From assembly GCA_019614645.1 (NCBI GenBank), contig JABWDB010000009.1:9529501-9593500 (forward strand): a DNA stretch of 64,000 bases, written 5' to 3'. This document shows positions 41,788 through 54,632 of this stretch, one piece after another (within the stretch, counting starts at the first letter, position 1; every line of letters begins with the position of its first letter). This DNA comes from Stratiolaelaps scimitus. Its lineage: Eukaryota > Arthropoda > Arachnida > Mesostigmata > Laelapidae. The position numbers and the translations under genes were made by a program. The notes under the pieces are model-generated. The model was not told the origin of the DNA. It saw only the letters and a list, made by a program, of their open reading frames with translations, and ran no database searches.

Positions 41788-44032
41788 CGACAGTGCTATA
41801 TTAAATTGATTCAAATTATAATAACGTAACCGATGAACATTAGCATCAATATGATATTTATCATTCTTCACGTCTTCATTACATACGTTGCCATTCGGAG
41901 GCATTCTGCGGCTGTACAATCTTGATACAGACGCTGTCCTACCAAAAATGACATCAATGTTTCACATAACACTTCACACTTGACTGTCTTCGCATCGAAA
42001 ATCCCTCTCATCTGCTTTCCTCCATCGTTTCAAGTTTCTGCCATAAGTAAATCCTCCTAATAAATCCAGTGTCATTGTCATACCATTGCGGCCTATTTGC
42101 CACTACCACCACCACCACCACCATCAGCAACAACAACAACTGTGCACCATATACAAGCTTGCATTTTTCAAGCAGAGGAAGTTTGAACTGTTCACGTTCA
42201 AAGTCATCAATGGTTTCGTTTATCTTCCATTCCGACTTCTGCTCGCCCGATTTCGGTCAGTACACAACCCTTGTTAGAGACCCCTCGCTTCCCCGACCCC
42301 GAGGGAGTTCGACTTGGCGGTCTGCACTAGCATTTTCCCAACACTACCGTTCCTCCACATCAGCTTCGCATTCGGCCGTTCACATTCACCCTGTCTTACC
42401 TTGCTTTCCTAATGCGAATAAATAGATGTTGGTCGCCTCGACGCCATCCGCTAGCCCCCTCACCGCCCAAAGATAGATGTATATATAAAACTCTCGTTCG
42501 TTTGTCCGTAAAGTACATACAGCAGACACGTACATGCGTCTATTCGTTGGTCGCAGATCCCGTCAACCCTCTGTGTTGTTCCCTGCCCTCGCGCGACGAG
42601 CCCCATGTTGCCTCCATTCAGCCAAAAAACACACAGCGCCTTGTGCACAAAAACATCAACACTTTCTTACGTCCTGGTGTCTCCGTCGTGCGGAGCCCGG
42701 CCCGGCCCCGGTTCGACCCGGCCACCCTTGCTTCTCATGTGGGGGGGCTGGTTCCCCGCCTATTTGCATTCATCCCCGCCGCATTGTCCATATCGGGATG
42801 GCGGCGGCGGCGGCGGCGGTAGTTGTGACTCCGACTGCAACATCGGGGTTGTCTGCGACAACAGAATGTCCTATGCCTTTCCGGGTGCTTCGGTCTCGAG
42901 CTTCTCCCCGAGGAGATACCTTGAGGCAAGTCGAGCTCCCACCGTCGATGGGCCAAATGCTCTTTTAATGGCAAACAAATGACAACAGACATGAACACTA
43001 CATACGCGCACACAGACACAGACCCAAACAAAGACGGGGGAGCCAACCAACTGAACGCACACCTTTGCATATCAATGCCTTATCTCGGTCGTCTCTGTCG
43101 TTTACAGATCTCGATGTGGACTAACTCTCTTGTAATCAGCAGTAGAAGCTGAATGAATGAGAATTAGTTACCGGGTTCAGATAGGCGATAACCAGGGACG
43201 GTACCATATCTGCTTGGCTCTAACTAAGGTCACAAGCTTAATTAGAACATTCCAAAATGCAAACTCGTTGAACGTAATTGTTTGCTAGCGTTGAAAGCTT
43301 ATATGCAGTCGCAACACCGTCCGTAATCACCTCTTGCCTACGGAGCGATGAAGAATGTCTCTGTATACAAAACAATTTTGTCCTCTATAAACAAACCAAT
43401 CGTCCGGATTGGCAGACACGGCTCGAACGAAACTATAGTAGATGTTATATATGTATAATACTATTATACAGCTACCTTGACTGTTGCTGAGGACGAATTG
43501 CTTACTTGTTACAATATGTAGCTGTTCTCAGTAGAGGTAGAGAGAGGATAAATCCAGTCCCTTGTTTTAGCTGCTTGTTCCAGAACCCGAAATCAGATGC
43601 AATTAACGAGGATGAAATAGCCGTATAAAATTAAATAGGACTTACGACGAGATTTTTGTGTCATCAAATCCGCCATAGCCACTCACTGAAAGCGATGCAA
43701 ATATTCAATATATCGCCACGGTCTTTGAAAGATCAGTGGTCCTGAGGAGAACTAAGGACGATAAATCATATATTAACAGACATTGTATAAACGGAACGGC
43801 AAGGGTTATATCAGCCCTTACAATATATAAATAATAATCAAATATATCTTCAGCTGGCACAATAGCTGTCAGAACGCTCTGACGCGATGCGAACGGCGCA
43901 AAATCTACGGAGTGTTTGACTACTGCCTACCCGAGTATACCTACCTACTATAGTAAACAAGTTGCTTATATATCGAGCCGAATATGGCGCCAAATGGCCT
44001 CCTCTCAGCGAGGCGGGGACTGGCCTACTTAC

Positions 44033-44201
44033 CCTGCGATGGTCCATTGCCGTTGCTCTGTTGAGGAGCTTGTGAGCCAGGCACGGGTTCATACAGACCA
44101 TGTCCGCCATGGCCATCGGGTCCGAGACCTCCTCTGGGATAGGGTCGCACTGAACCTCCGCTGCCTCCGCTCCGAGAAGGTGGCGTTGCTCCACTGCGCA
44201 T
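44033..44201 (-). CDS. LMO-A exon 1: Gly/Ser-rich N-terminal coding exon
   Basis: An ATG at 44201 is preceded in frame by a TGA five codons upstream, so this is a credible translation start. The exon encodes MRSGATPPSRSGGSGG, then a Pro/Gly/His-rich stretch (RGGLGPDGHGGHGLYEP), and ends GNGPSQ plus one base at the strong donor GG|GTAAGT. That phase 1 end fits the acceptor at 12312 and continues the Gly-rich composition (Q-G-CGGGAS). Through exon 3 the joined frame is 593 bases with no stop (197 full codons). The link to exon 2 rests on phase, donor strength and composition across about 31.7 kb, not on transcript data. The low-complexity N-terminus has no known domain. Possible acceptors upstream (TTTTGCACAG and TTTTACACAG, 44240-44285) hint at a separate 5' UTR exon. 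Confidence 0.7.
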
Positions 44202-47200
44202 AGCTGCTTGATGTGTTCAGCTGGTTCACCCTGCCGCACTTGCTGGTTATCGTTGAGTGAACTGTGCAAAAGGTGCCTCTTCAACTACTACTGTGTAAAA
44301 TACGGTTGTTGATTCCACATGTGGTGACAATTAAAGCAAGTAATGATTCTTTGCTCAGCTAAACGTTGCCGACACAAAATCTCCTGCCGAGTCTCACGAG
44401 CTACTGATGTCCGCCGCTACTGTTTTTGCCCGCGTTCGCGGCACCCGCACTCACTCGTGTCACTAACTGAACTACGGAGCGGAAGGAAGTCAGTGAAGCT
44501 ATCAACGTCGTGAGTTCCTCAGAATAGAGGTATACGTGCTATACATACAATGTTATACAAACGTGCACACGTTTATATTGTCTATACACACTTCTGTAGA
44601 TGCATTCAATGCTGTTTAGCTGTTGCGAACATAGCAGCTGGTCATTGTTTCTGGGCTACGTACACAATGTTTTCTACAACGATTCCGGGCTTCGTTTGAC
44701 GGACGTTGTTTTACTGGTTACGGCATTTGTACTTTAATCAAAGAGAGCACAACCACGCCACACGAACTAGTCAACGATTCACTATGGATGATACGCGTTG
44801 CGAATACTTTAGAGGCGCGTACACGAAGCGTCGAAGGTCAGAAAATGCAAATACGGCCGATGTAAAATATCACACACGTACACACACACCAATTAGCAGC
44901 GTTCGCATCAGAGCACCGTCAAAAAGCAAACACCGAAGAACGACTGACCTGTTTTCAATTTCAACACGTTATCACCACCGAATGAGTCGACACTTATCTA
45001 GCTTCTAGTGGCTATGCGGTTAATGGTGTGGCCCGCTATCGTTTCTTTCTTATCGAAGTACTGGACGCCTTGTCACAGCGGTCATCGAATCATCACCAAC
45101 ATCAGCGTAGGGCTGTTGGCATCGGTACAGAGCAGTGGCCTGTACTGGGCGGTGTGGTGGGTAGACAGTCGTCGATAGAGGACTTCCGGGCACATGCACT
45201 GATAGCTGTCCCTCTGCCTGTGGGGCGCATCACACGCTGCGTGGCTGCACTGCGCTGTTAGGGGTCTCCTTCGAAGTCAGTCTCCGGTTGCCCAGTGTGT
45301 TAGATGCTCTAGAGGTCCCTCAATGCGGCTAGTCGGGTGGAGGGCCCTGTGTGGCCCCGCCCCGAGAGCACGCTGCGCAGGCGCAGCCCTAAGAGGGACA
45401 GGCTCCTCGGGCCCCAGTGGGAGGGACCTAGAACAGCGTAAGGGCCCTCCTGAATCGGCCAGGCTCAGCTCGTTTCCATGCCAGGCGTTGCAGGCAGCGA
45501 TTGCAGCGTCTCTCAACGCCGCTTGCCTTCACGAAGGGCAGCAAGGGACATACGGTTCGGCTACGTACGCATGTTTGAACGTATAGGCGCATTGTAGGCG
45601 GGTGCTTTCTTATCTCAAAAGTATGTATATACGCATACATGGGCGCTGATAGTGGTCGTCCAGCAGAATGGACGTCGCAAGCGGACAGCTTAATGTCGAA
45701 ACAGTTGTAAATAGCATTATCTGGCGAGAGCAACGGAGAAATTATACGCAGCCAGATTTATTCTATGGCTACACGCGACGTTACGCACTCCGTAAATAGG
45801 TGTACGAGAACGCTTTAAACAAAACTTAAGATTGGGTCAACAGAATATTTCCTAACTACAAGCAAGTCTCGCCCACTTTGCGGGTCGTAATAACATTATC
45901 TAGCGCAGGAGCTGCTGAGTAAGTGGCCGTGCTCTATCGGCGATATATGTTCAAGCAGAAGCATCAGTGCATCTTGCGAGGAATATGTCTAAGCTTACCT
46001 ATTGCAAGTTATTATCTATGGATATTTCGTACCGCCTGCTGGCACTGGATTAATACTTTGAATAACAGGTATCTTATATGGTCTCTTTTTCTCTCGTTAA
46101 TTGCACGATGCTGCAACATCCCGCATGTTAAGTCCAAGATACAAAATTTGTATCTCCCTATCGAATATCAGTTCCCTTAGTATCGGCTCCATAACCAAAC
46201 CATCAGCAAACACAGACAACCAAATTCAGCCGTGTGCGATTTTCCCAGCTCGTTCATTGCCAGCTATCGGTGCCAATTTCAATTGAACCGCCTGATGGGT
46301 TTCATTGAAACGCTGCCGCACGAAACGGCCAGGGTCTCGCGGCGCGGTTCGCCGTCCTCGGCCTTTCTCGTCTTCGCGCGGCGGTTGTTTTCGTTGCCTC
46401 GTGACGCTCTTGTTTTTTGCTGCTGCTGCCGCTACCACCACCCTCTGGTTGGCATTCGATTCTCTCAATTTTTTTCGTTCCCTTTGAGCCAAGAACTCCG
46501 AGATCGCACCACTACTCAGCCCGTATTCGCACATACTTTGCACAGCCCGAAGCAGACTTCGCTATTCATCGCGACTTCCGTATCTAACAGGTCCCGTTCA
46601 CTTATCAGGTGCGCATGCCATGCGAGCAAGTTAGTTCTCGGCCATGCCCGCTAGTTGCGCGGGTGTCGCTCGAAGGACAGACTGATAGATAAATAGATCG
46701 GGAGAGGGTGGAAACGGAGACATGGACGAACAGAGCTGTGTCGTGTGGGGCTCACGCAAAGAAAACGGTGACGCGGAGGAGGCCGCGCCGATGAGAAGGA
46801 CCCGTCGACGTTTGTGTCAGTTTGCTGCTCCGTGTTTACAAAGTGTTCTCATGCACATTTTTACCCGAGAGAAAAAAATTGCTGAAGCTACTCTCCCCCC
46901 CCGCCCCCGTCGACTGCCTTCATAGCCTTGCTGGATTGGTATGGCGGGGTGACTATGCCGCGAGAATTTGACACGGCACAGCCGCCGTTCAAGGGAGAAA
47001 ATTGTGGGGGATTGTGATTCGGTCAGGGGTGACAACAGCCTCCGGTTGAATGTGGCGAAACATGGGACAAAAGGTAGAGAACCCCAACAAACCGCCGAAA
47101 AGGCTGCCACCACCGTCATGCATTGCCGTTAGAGCAACTGGAGATGATGTTGAATGGTGGTGGTTGATGCTGGCTGTGGCAGGAAAAGCGGCTCAGCCCG

Positions 47201-49798
47201 TTTCGTCCATCCAGTTCCTGCGCGTGTGAAATCACCGAACGACGACTACACTGTACCAAAATGCAGAGTGAGCGAGATGAAAGATTTTGGCTGCTTTACG
47301 CTACCTGGGGGTCCGGCAGTGTACGCAGTGCCAGTGAGTGCCCGTTTTCGCTAGGACGGGCTCACGAATCACGGTGTGGGGGCAGCGCTGGTGCTCGTAT
47401 GTAGGGATCGCTCGAAAAGGCCCACTGGCCGTGAAGATAAGGAGGACAGACCGGGAAGAGTCCGCCGCAGGAGGCAAAGGACAACGAGGGTTACCATGAG
47501 CAGTAACCAGAAAGCGACTATGTGTCTTGTCGTTGAAAGCGTCATACTTTTTCAAGGAACTAAAATGTGTAGTAAGTCCTCGCTTTAAACTGTGGGACTC
47601 CTGAATACGACAAATCTAGTTTCGTATACGCTGCTTTTGAGGGACTCGAAATCAGGATTGCGTTCGGTACCATTTTGTATGAGCAGTTTCCCCCAGCGAA
47701 TCGTTGTGGAATATGCTTGTGGAATAATGCAATATACATAGAACTCTTGTTGTATCCGAACAAGAACAAGCAGGGCAATGTGTGGCGGCTGTTTATTCAC
47801 ATTAGGCCGTTCTGCTTGTCTCTGGTCCTGTATATTGTCCTTAGTGTAAATATTTGATCGTTTCAACCGTTTTATAGGATGCCTCTTCGGAAAGTTACGC
47901 AAACTCTATGGGAGACTAACCAAATTGTGACCTGTACCAAGGGTAGCCGATTTTTTTTCTCAACAGTTTTGAAAACCATATTTCGATAGCTACGTGTATC
48001 GCACGACAACGAGAACAGATTATAAGAAGTTATCTCAGAGGTGAAATTTTGGTTAAAATTATTTTTAAATGAGTGTAGGATTTTAAGAAAAGTCTGCTAT
48101 CCTTCAACAGGACGATCGGTGGACTGATTCTATTTCGATTTTTGCTGTTGGAATACACGTTACCATGTTAATGTTGAATTTATAGAACTCCCGGAGCCGA
48201 GCGAAGCAATTGCCCGAAAGGCTACCTTCGAAACAGGTCAAACATTGCATAATCTCCTATAGGGTTGTGGAACTTCCCGAACAGCCTGTGATGCAGTATT
48301 TCAAAGTATCTGAGCTTGTCCTTATATCGATTGCCATAGAATTTACATTAACGAGGTAAATTACAAGACATAGGGTATCTGCTGTTCCTTTCAAGCTTCC
48401 TCGTAGCTTCTATCGGACGAATTTCTTGGCGCATGACCAGTTAAGAGGTACTAATATATGAAGAGTCGCCGGGACTATGGCGGGGATGGCTGGGCTGACC
48501 GGCGACCACGATCAAATAACCAACAGCCAATTACTGTCCACCTTAATCAACGCCCGTAACCGAATACAATAACAGGCCACACAATATCCCAGCAGCTCGA
48601 TGGGCAGCAAAGAGGCACGTTTGAACGAAAACACCTTCGTCACTTGGGCAAGCTCGACGAACCAATGAAATAACGAAATATCTAGCCTTTGTTGCTTTCT
48701 AGTGCCAACTGTGTAAGTGGATGCAGATAGCATCCAGCGTTTTTTTAGGATGCCCAGTCTTCTGTCCAATGAAAGTGTCGGGGGATGGCACTTTTTCAGT
48801 GAGGGGAAGAATAACCTCATTGATGCATTCAGCGTATACCATATATATATATAAATATATATATACTATGACCCGGCGGAGTTTGAAGACGTACCTAGAT
48901 TTACGTTGATTCATATGGGGTAACATCATAGGTACGCTATGCATCTACCAACGGATAATAGCTAACTGTGAACACCTACAGTCTATAGCCATAGGATCGT
49001 TTTCGGACTTGAGCGAATTGTACAATGTGTCCGTCTGAAGATGACATGCTACCTAGTCGTACATCTGTATCTGTGAAACGCCCATCTTTTAGCCGAGGAT
49101 CAACAGGCAACGTCTTTCCTGCTCAACAATTGTCCATGTCCTCTTGGTGTCCAGAGGTGGTCGTTTTCCCAGGTACAGGAATATGAATGAACTATCTCGC
49201 TGTTAGTGTGCCGCACGTTCAGGCAGCTGCCCTCGGTTCAGCGTAGGTCCCGTTAGCTGCTCGTTCGCGGGCGGGTGAATGATCGTTCGGTTGCGTGTGT
49301 TCCCTTGTTAGGATAGAATAGCCGAACCCGAGGGTATGACCCCCTCTAATCCGTTCACCCCAACAGTCTCTCAGGCCAACGACACGAAATCAGTTCTCTG
49401 AACCCGGCTCTGAATGCTCAACGCGGCATTAACAGGCGACGACTCAAAGGAGTATCCTATTGGTCTTGGAGGTACGAAAGTGACCATGGATGTAGACAAT
49501 GTAGGTCTATTGGAGCACTGGAAAGAACTGCGTTGCTACGATAGCTAATTGTCAAATTGATGAGAGGTTAATGTGAACGGGGTAAGAGATCATGGCTGGC
49601 GTCTACAGGTATCCGCAGGGGGGAGCGATATTCAAGCGATTGATATCAGTGATCGCTGGCAGATTAGAGTCAGGAAGAAGAGAGATGAATCGTGGTCAGA
49701 GTGATTTCAACAGGGAAAGGTGGAGTCAACCACACTGCCGTATCTTCGTCTGTTCGGTTCGGACGTGATGTCGTCCCCGATCGTCTGATGAAGGCCTG

Positions 49799-49801
<3 letters not shown>

Positions 49802-49835
<34 letters not shown>

Positions 49836-49842
49836 TTTTCAT

Positions 49843-49873
<31 letters not shown>
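49802..49873. repeat. Paired (TA)n microsatellites separated by a short A/T-rich spacer
   Basis: Two alternating TA tracts of about 28 bases each flank a 15-base spacer containing a run of eight T. The two halves are self-complementary and could form a long hairpin or cruciform. Confidence 0.95.
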
Positions 49874-49877
<4 letters not shown>

Positions 49878-52357
49878 CATACTGCAGATGCAGCTTCAAT
49901 GGGAAAACAAATCGTATTTGTGACACTGTGATCTTCTCGAATCGCCTGCTGCAGATCATTCTCGATAACCACAGTACGTCCTCCAGGGGCAGGTTTACCT
50001 CTTGGGTGCCCACACAGAAGGTCGCGCCATTTTAAACTATTGGCAGCTCAAAGCTCTGCTTCTTTTTGTTGGTAGTTGATGTCGACACACTACACATCGA
50101 CGGACAATACACCGCATCCACCTTGGTAACACTATAAAACATACTGGTTAGCAAGTAGGCTTTCAAATGAAAAGTATTATATACCCCACCAAATGTATCC
50201 AGTCGTATCCATTATACGGTCGCCTCTAGACCAACATTACCGATGCCATCTATCGGCGATGAACGCTATTGTACATAATCTCTCTATAGCGCAAGAACTC
50301 TAAACCAGAAATCGATTTAGAAAAGTCGCAAGTCCACTTTTAGGTGCCGGAGTACCATTGTGATGAATAATGCGCGAAGTGACACCACAGCGAACCCCGC
50401 TGCACCCATATAAATGTCTATTTCGTTTTGTGTGTGCGCGTGCGTCTGCGTGCTTGTCTGAGGTCTGTATCGGTAAGGTGAGAAGGCTCGATGTGTCTTT
50501 CGTGTGGAACATGTTGTGGCTGAGCGACGGCTCACCCTGCCTCGGAAGGACACGTGATAGGGAGGAGCTGGCTGATCAAGCTGAAATATTTACTCAGATC
50601 AAGAAGGGGGTAAGGTAAGAGTAGTTGATAACGATCGTTTAGGTTGAAGGGGAATGATGGCTGCTTGAGCAGGCCGAAAGGCTGCTTGAGCACTAGAGAG
50701 ATAAGTGGGCGGAGTCGTACGTCGGATTCACTTGAGCCCCTCTGTCAAATGAATCTATGGGAAAACCTGCATCTCTCAGCGGAGCATCGTCTGATACCGA
50801 GGAAGAATGAAGATATCGGCTGGCTAAAGCTCGAGGTAATGCAAGCAGGAACAGACAATACAGAGATTCTAACTAGCAATAGGCGTGTCATCTACCCTAC
50901 CATCGTCTTAAAATGCCCCCCCCCCCCCCGTCTATGCGGCGATCTGTCCTCAAATGTCATTTTGAGTTCGTAAAAGTCCTCCCATCAAATCGTCTAGGAA
51001 AACCTAAGAGAAACCCAAGAGGAGTTCACAGCAAAAAAAAAGTGCCAGGCACTACTACAACTATACTGCTACAAACCCATACCTGGTCGTCAGACCAAAA
51101 AGTCGAATTTAGCTCTTCGGCCCTTCAGCTAAAGTTGAACACAATCGAATCGAAGAATCGGACGATAGAGGACTCGAAGGCCCAACAAATGTGCACTACG
51201 AAATAGTGCATACTCCTCGTCCTGTTCAATCGATTCCCGCCAAAGGAAAGCGGGTAGTCGGGCCACCAGTCTAGCTGTTCTCTGTGATGGTGACGTTGTT
51301 GTCATCGTTGTTGTTGCTACCGCTGTTGTTACTGACTTCACATCTCGACCATTCCACTGAACTACAGTGGCGGCATCGGCATCAAACGAACATCGCATCA
51401 CACAGACGCAGAGGACAGACAACGCCACACGATCAAAATGCCGCTGGACTTCCATCGCTTTTTTTTCCTTGCTGTCTCCGCCTTCCTCTCGTTGTCCTCA
51501 CGAGTGTCCAATGTCCAATATCCTTGATGTGTCCCGCTACCATACCAAAGTCCCTTGTCCGGCATCCTCGCGACGCCGCCTCACACTCCGGCGCCATTAC
51601 ATCCTGTCCAGTGGCATCGTCCCCACTTCCCCCGACCGCCCCAGCCCACAATTCTACAGAGAGATGGAACGAGAGATAGAGAGATCATGAATGTTTGCCG
51701 TTACTGCCTCCGACCAGCCCGTTGGGGTCGTCTCCCCTCGAATGGGCACTATACTCATGTCGATCTCGTTCTTCTCTATTCAGAGGACGATGCTTGCGCA
51801 TCTCCTCGTTTTCTACGCGCTCGCATACGAGATGTGGCCAAGACGAACAAGACGACGACCACGGTATCGACGGACGCCGGCTCGGGCGGCTGGATTGCCC
51901 CAAAGAATGTTGGTGTAAACCGATGTACTTACAATACTTACTTGTTCGCTATCCTAATGCAGTCCCGACAGCAGCAACGACAACCGAGAGTAACAGCTGG
52001 CCTGGGGAAAAACCGCCTGTCTTGCATTGTCGTGCCATGTCCTTCAAGATTCACTCGACGTATGTTTAGTGGAGACAGAGAGAGAGGAGGGAGAGAGACG
52101 CAATGCTGGCGAAATGTTCAACGAGCAAGGTGGGTCAGATTGTTCAAGATTGGAGAAATACACCTCTCGTGAATTTACTTTCGTTTCTTTATTTATTCCT
52201 GTCGCTTGGTGTCTTACGGCGCCTTTGATGCATCTATGCAGACACTTGTACAGGTAAACACTCAGTCAGTGTAGCATTACATAAATATTTTCGAAATATT
52301 ATTCTGTTGTATGGTAATGTACAACACCGCGTTATGTTGATGAAAACCATGCAGGTA

Positions 52358-52363
52358 TTTATT
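52358..52363 (-). terminator. Candidate polyadenylation signal of LMO-B
   Basis: TTTATT on the plus strand reads AATAAA on the minus strand, about 150 bases beyond the LMO-B stop codon. Other AATAAA-like hexamers occur near 52190. Which, if any, is used is not visible. Confidence 0.35.
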
Positions 52364-52513
52364 AAACATGTTGGATAATTATATCTGGTATATACACAAA
52401 CTACACTCAACTACGATTTGCTCTCCGCGTGAAGTAAAAAGCTAATAGGAGATTAAGATAGATATTGCAGTTATTCGCTATTCTATATCCTGCTGCCTGA
52501 CGGTGGGGCGGAT

Positions 52514-52595
52514 TCACATCTCGGCGGGGGTGTATCTGTCTTCCTCGCAGAGAATTTGTCCGTATTGCACGTAAAATCGATCACCGACACAGAAC
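52514..52595 (-). CDS. LMO-B exon 5 (terminal): second half of LIM domain 2 and stop
   Basis: Follows acceptor CATTCCAG in phase 2. It encodes FCVGDRFYVQYGQILCEEDR then YTPAEM and a TGA. FCVGDRFY is the hallmark start of the second finger in LMO1/2/3 and Beadex proteins. C-x-x-D in CEED supplies the last two zinc ligands, so LIM2 is complete. The tail after the last ligand is only eight residues, shorter than the tails I recall in vertebrate LMO1-3, and the stretch YVQYGQ differs from the usual LKNNM-like sequence. Together with the preceding exons the frame closes exactly (579 bases from the exon 2 ATG). Exon numbering assumes one upstream coding or noncoding exon. Confidence 0.92.
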
Positions 52596-52903
52596 CTGGA
52601 ATGGAGATGAAGTATATAGATATGGTTAGCCTTGGGCTTACCACCCGATTGGATTTTTCGTGCACACAAACCGGCTTCACGCTCTTCGAAAAGCGACGCG
52701 TTAATAACTGCACATTTCCTATGTTAGTCGCCAAGGTACAGGTGACGCACACCTTTTTCCCACTGGGACAGCCTATTTCCAGGTGAGAGCTAGCCTATTG
52801 TTGGACCCGGTATGTCTATACTAATTGCATCAGCATGTGTTACTGAGTTCATAAACAGCAGCCTGATTGAGGAGCTTTCTCGTAATGGTCGATTTTCTCA
52901 CAC
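52596..52903 (-). other. LMO-B intron within LIM2 (308 bases)
   Basis: Donor AG|GTGTGAG and acceptor ATTCCAG, phase 2, splitting LIM2 between its two zinc fingers (CHQR|FCVGD). Confidence 0.9.
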
Positions 52904-53029
52904 CTTTGATGACACTGTTGACACGCGAAGCACTCGAGATGATAGACGTTCGTCCCGGCTCTCATCACCATTTCAAAGGCAGGTATCTCCTTTTGGCAAG
53001 CTGAACACCTACCGGATGATCCATACAAC
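52904..53029 (-). CDS. LMO-B exon 4: first half of LIM domain 2
   Basis: A 126-base exon, phase 2 at both ends, between acceptor CATCAACAG and donor AAAG|GTGTGAG. It encodes LYGSSGRCSACQKEIPAFEM followed by VMRAGTNVYHLECFACQQCHQ. Zinc ligands are C-x-x-C (CSAC), H-x-x-C (HLEC) and the Cys of FAC and QQC. IPAFEMVMRA and NVYHLxCFACQ are diagnostic of the LMO1/2/3-Beadex group and not of LMO4, which I recall as IPASELVMRA. The upstream junction reconstitutes DYLRLYG, the invariant inter-LIM linker. Confidence 0.95.
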
Positions 53030-54494
53030 CTGTTGATGCAATCATACACACAGACACACACACAGTGCGTGCATGCTCATAAGAGCTTGATTTTTCCACG
53101 AGTCCATCATGCAATAATATTCATAGTATGATAACATTATGAATACTAGAATACAACTGTAGCTTCGCCAACTTTCCGGAGTTGCTAAAGTTGAAAAGTA
53201 CACTTTGAGCAGACATACATGGTATGCTATTATGTAATCACATTTTTCGAGGATATTCATTGAGCTTGGTGAGATGTGGTATATCCTACTGACAAATTAC
53301 TAAAAAGGAATGCACATTTTGGATGGCGCAGTCCTTGGTCTTGTTGATTACCTCTGCAAGCGAAGCGAACGGGCAAGCATTCGCCTAATCGCCCAGAGTA
53401 AGTGGCGGATCTAAACCCTGAGGTGTTAAGTGCTATTTTTTCATGCAGACACGCACACACACGCGCATAACCTATTATTTATCCGCTATCGTCTACGGCG
53501 ACGTTGTAGGAGATAAAAGCTTCCATTTACACTTCCTATTGTAGGTGCAGCTGCTACGCTACCGCCATTTTCAATTTGTGAATCTTACTCCGATCACGTC
53601 CGATCAAAAAGCAATTTAGGACCAAAAACCCTTTGTCTCGTCTATGTAAGTGAGAGAGAGAGAGAGAGAGAGGATAGAGAGAGAGATGGAGAGGGAGAGA
53701 GAGAGCAATAGGAACTGCGGATAGCCATAGAGCAAACAATGAAGAGAATATCAGACCGAATCGAAGGCCTCATCGGCCGCTCGAGGGATTACCCTGAGAA
53801 CCGAACTGGCTGAACGATGAACTGAGGCCCCGACTCGGTAGTACAGCGTATGCTAGCAGTGCAGCACGCCGAAAGGCGATTGGAATTCTGTAGCGCTTTA
53901 ACGGTCGATTCTGAATACCAAACAGATACTTGGAGTAGGTAGCTATATAATACGGCTGGCATCCACAGCGTTGACTGCGCGTACCCCGAGTGAGGTGCGA
54001 CTAGAACAAATAAAGAAATAAAACAGTTCCGCAGAAGAACAGCGCACGGAACAGTGCTGTCCCATGAAAATATTTCACGTACGCTTGAACCATATGACTA
54101 TGGTGGTTTCGATTTGGTTCCGTGTCGATGCATACCGCATATAATTGGCGCACGATTCGCATAGGCGATTCTTTATCTCGGGTGCAGATAGCGACGAAGT
54201 TCAAATGCTAACTGGCTTTCGCCTTGGGAGTTTCACTGTTAAAAAAAAATAGGATCAAATTGAGTAGGCGGTCTCGTGCTCTTAGAGAATAAACTGTATT
54301 TTCCTTGTCGTCTACAAAATGTTTTCTTTATATAGTCTACTCTACACGAACTGCATTCTGCAGATACTTGGCAATCTTAGAGAGATGAATGTGCATCGTC
54401 GCTTAAGGAAAAAAACATACGTAAGTCAGCCCCGACCAGCCCCTTCCGAATCAGTCCCACCTCGTCCGCGTATCTAGTCAACTAATCAAGTTAC
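53030..54494 (-). other. LMO-B intron between LIM1 and LIM2 (1465 bases)
   Basis: Donor CTGAG|GTAACT, acceptor CATCAACAG, phase 2. Contains a GA-rich purine tract at about 53648-53705 and short CA repeats (53046-53063 and 53449-53463). No exon-like frame was seen inside. Confidence 0.88.
53648..53705. repeat. (GA)n-rich simple repeat
   Basis: Near-continuous GAGA with a few interruptions inside an LMO-B intron. On the transcribed strand it reads as a (CT)n polypyrimidine stretch. Confidence 0.92.
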
Positions 54495-54632
54495 CTCAGG
54501 TAATCTGTCCGGCAGAAGATCCTGTGTTCCTTAACGTAAAGTGTGGACCCGACCGCACCGAGTAGACATTTACAGTGGGAACACTTCAGACACCCTTCGT
54601 GCCATGACCGGTCCAACGCACGGAGGAGGTAC
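54495..54632 (-). CDS. LMO-B exon 3: remainder of LIM domain 1
   Basis: Exactly 138 bases, phase 2 at both ends, the same as the homologous LMO-A exon at 11574-11711. It encodes YLLRALDRSWHEGCLKCSHC and ends RIFCRTDYLR. Ligands are H and C of WHEGC, the Cys of LKC and SHC, and C-x-x-D in CRTD. By hand alignment it matches LMO-A at 30 of 46 positions. The replacements (KCLLGAVG for [15 protein letters not shown] for TKANLIL) depart from the family consensus, so this is the more diverged copy. All zinc ligands are kept, which argues for a functional fold. An in-frame TAA spans the donor, so retention of the next intron would give a LIM1-only product. Confidence 0.94.

Larger units (their letters stand above)
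12313..44032 (-). other. LMO-A intron 1, about 31.7 kb
   Basis: Inferred from phase-compatible splice sites: donor GTAAGT after 44033 and acceptor TTTAG before 12312. No other gene is convincingly visible inside. Several long open frames occur (24681-24187 minus, 26100-25561 minus, 26107-26715 plus, 40560-41093 plus) but none shows a domain, and many overlap each other antisense in GC-rich DNA. Visible structure includes (TA)n near 12377, 15934, 19389, 26562, 33691, 34600, 40280 and 41742, (GA)n or (CT)n near 13503, 13651, 17806, 31265 and 36809, and a 13-base inverted repeat at 28153-28190. Large first introns of developmental LIM genes often hold enhancers, but none can be identified by eye. 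Confidence 0.7.
44202..52513. other. Inter-gene interval between LMO-B stop and LMO-A exon 1
   Basis: About 8.3 kb with no recognised gene. It should hold the LMO-A promoter and 5' UTR on its left and the LMO-B 3' UTR on its right. An Inr-like TCAGTT occurs on the minus strand at 44470-44465, about 265 bases upstream of the LMO-A start codon, but no TATA element accompanies it. The interval holds (TA)n near 48838, the paired (TA)n at 49802-49873, a C-run near 50926, and long CpG-bearing open frames without domains around 45300-45530, 46300-46550 and 51300-51700. Confidence 0.55.

Noticed and set aside
51555..52172. 205-codon plus-strand open frame
   Set aside because: It has no recognisable domain, frames on both strands are open through the same stretch, and it lies in the LMO-B downstream region with no supporting splice or start context.
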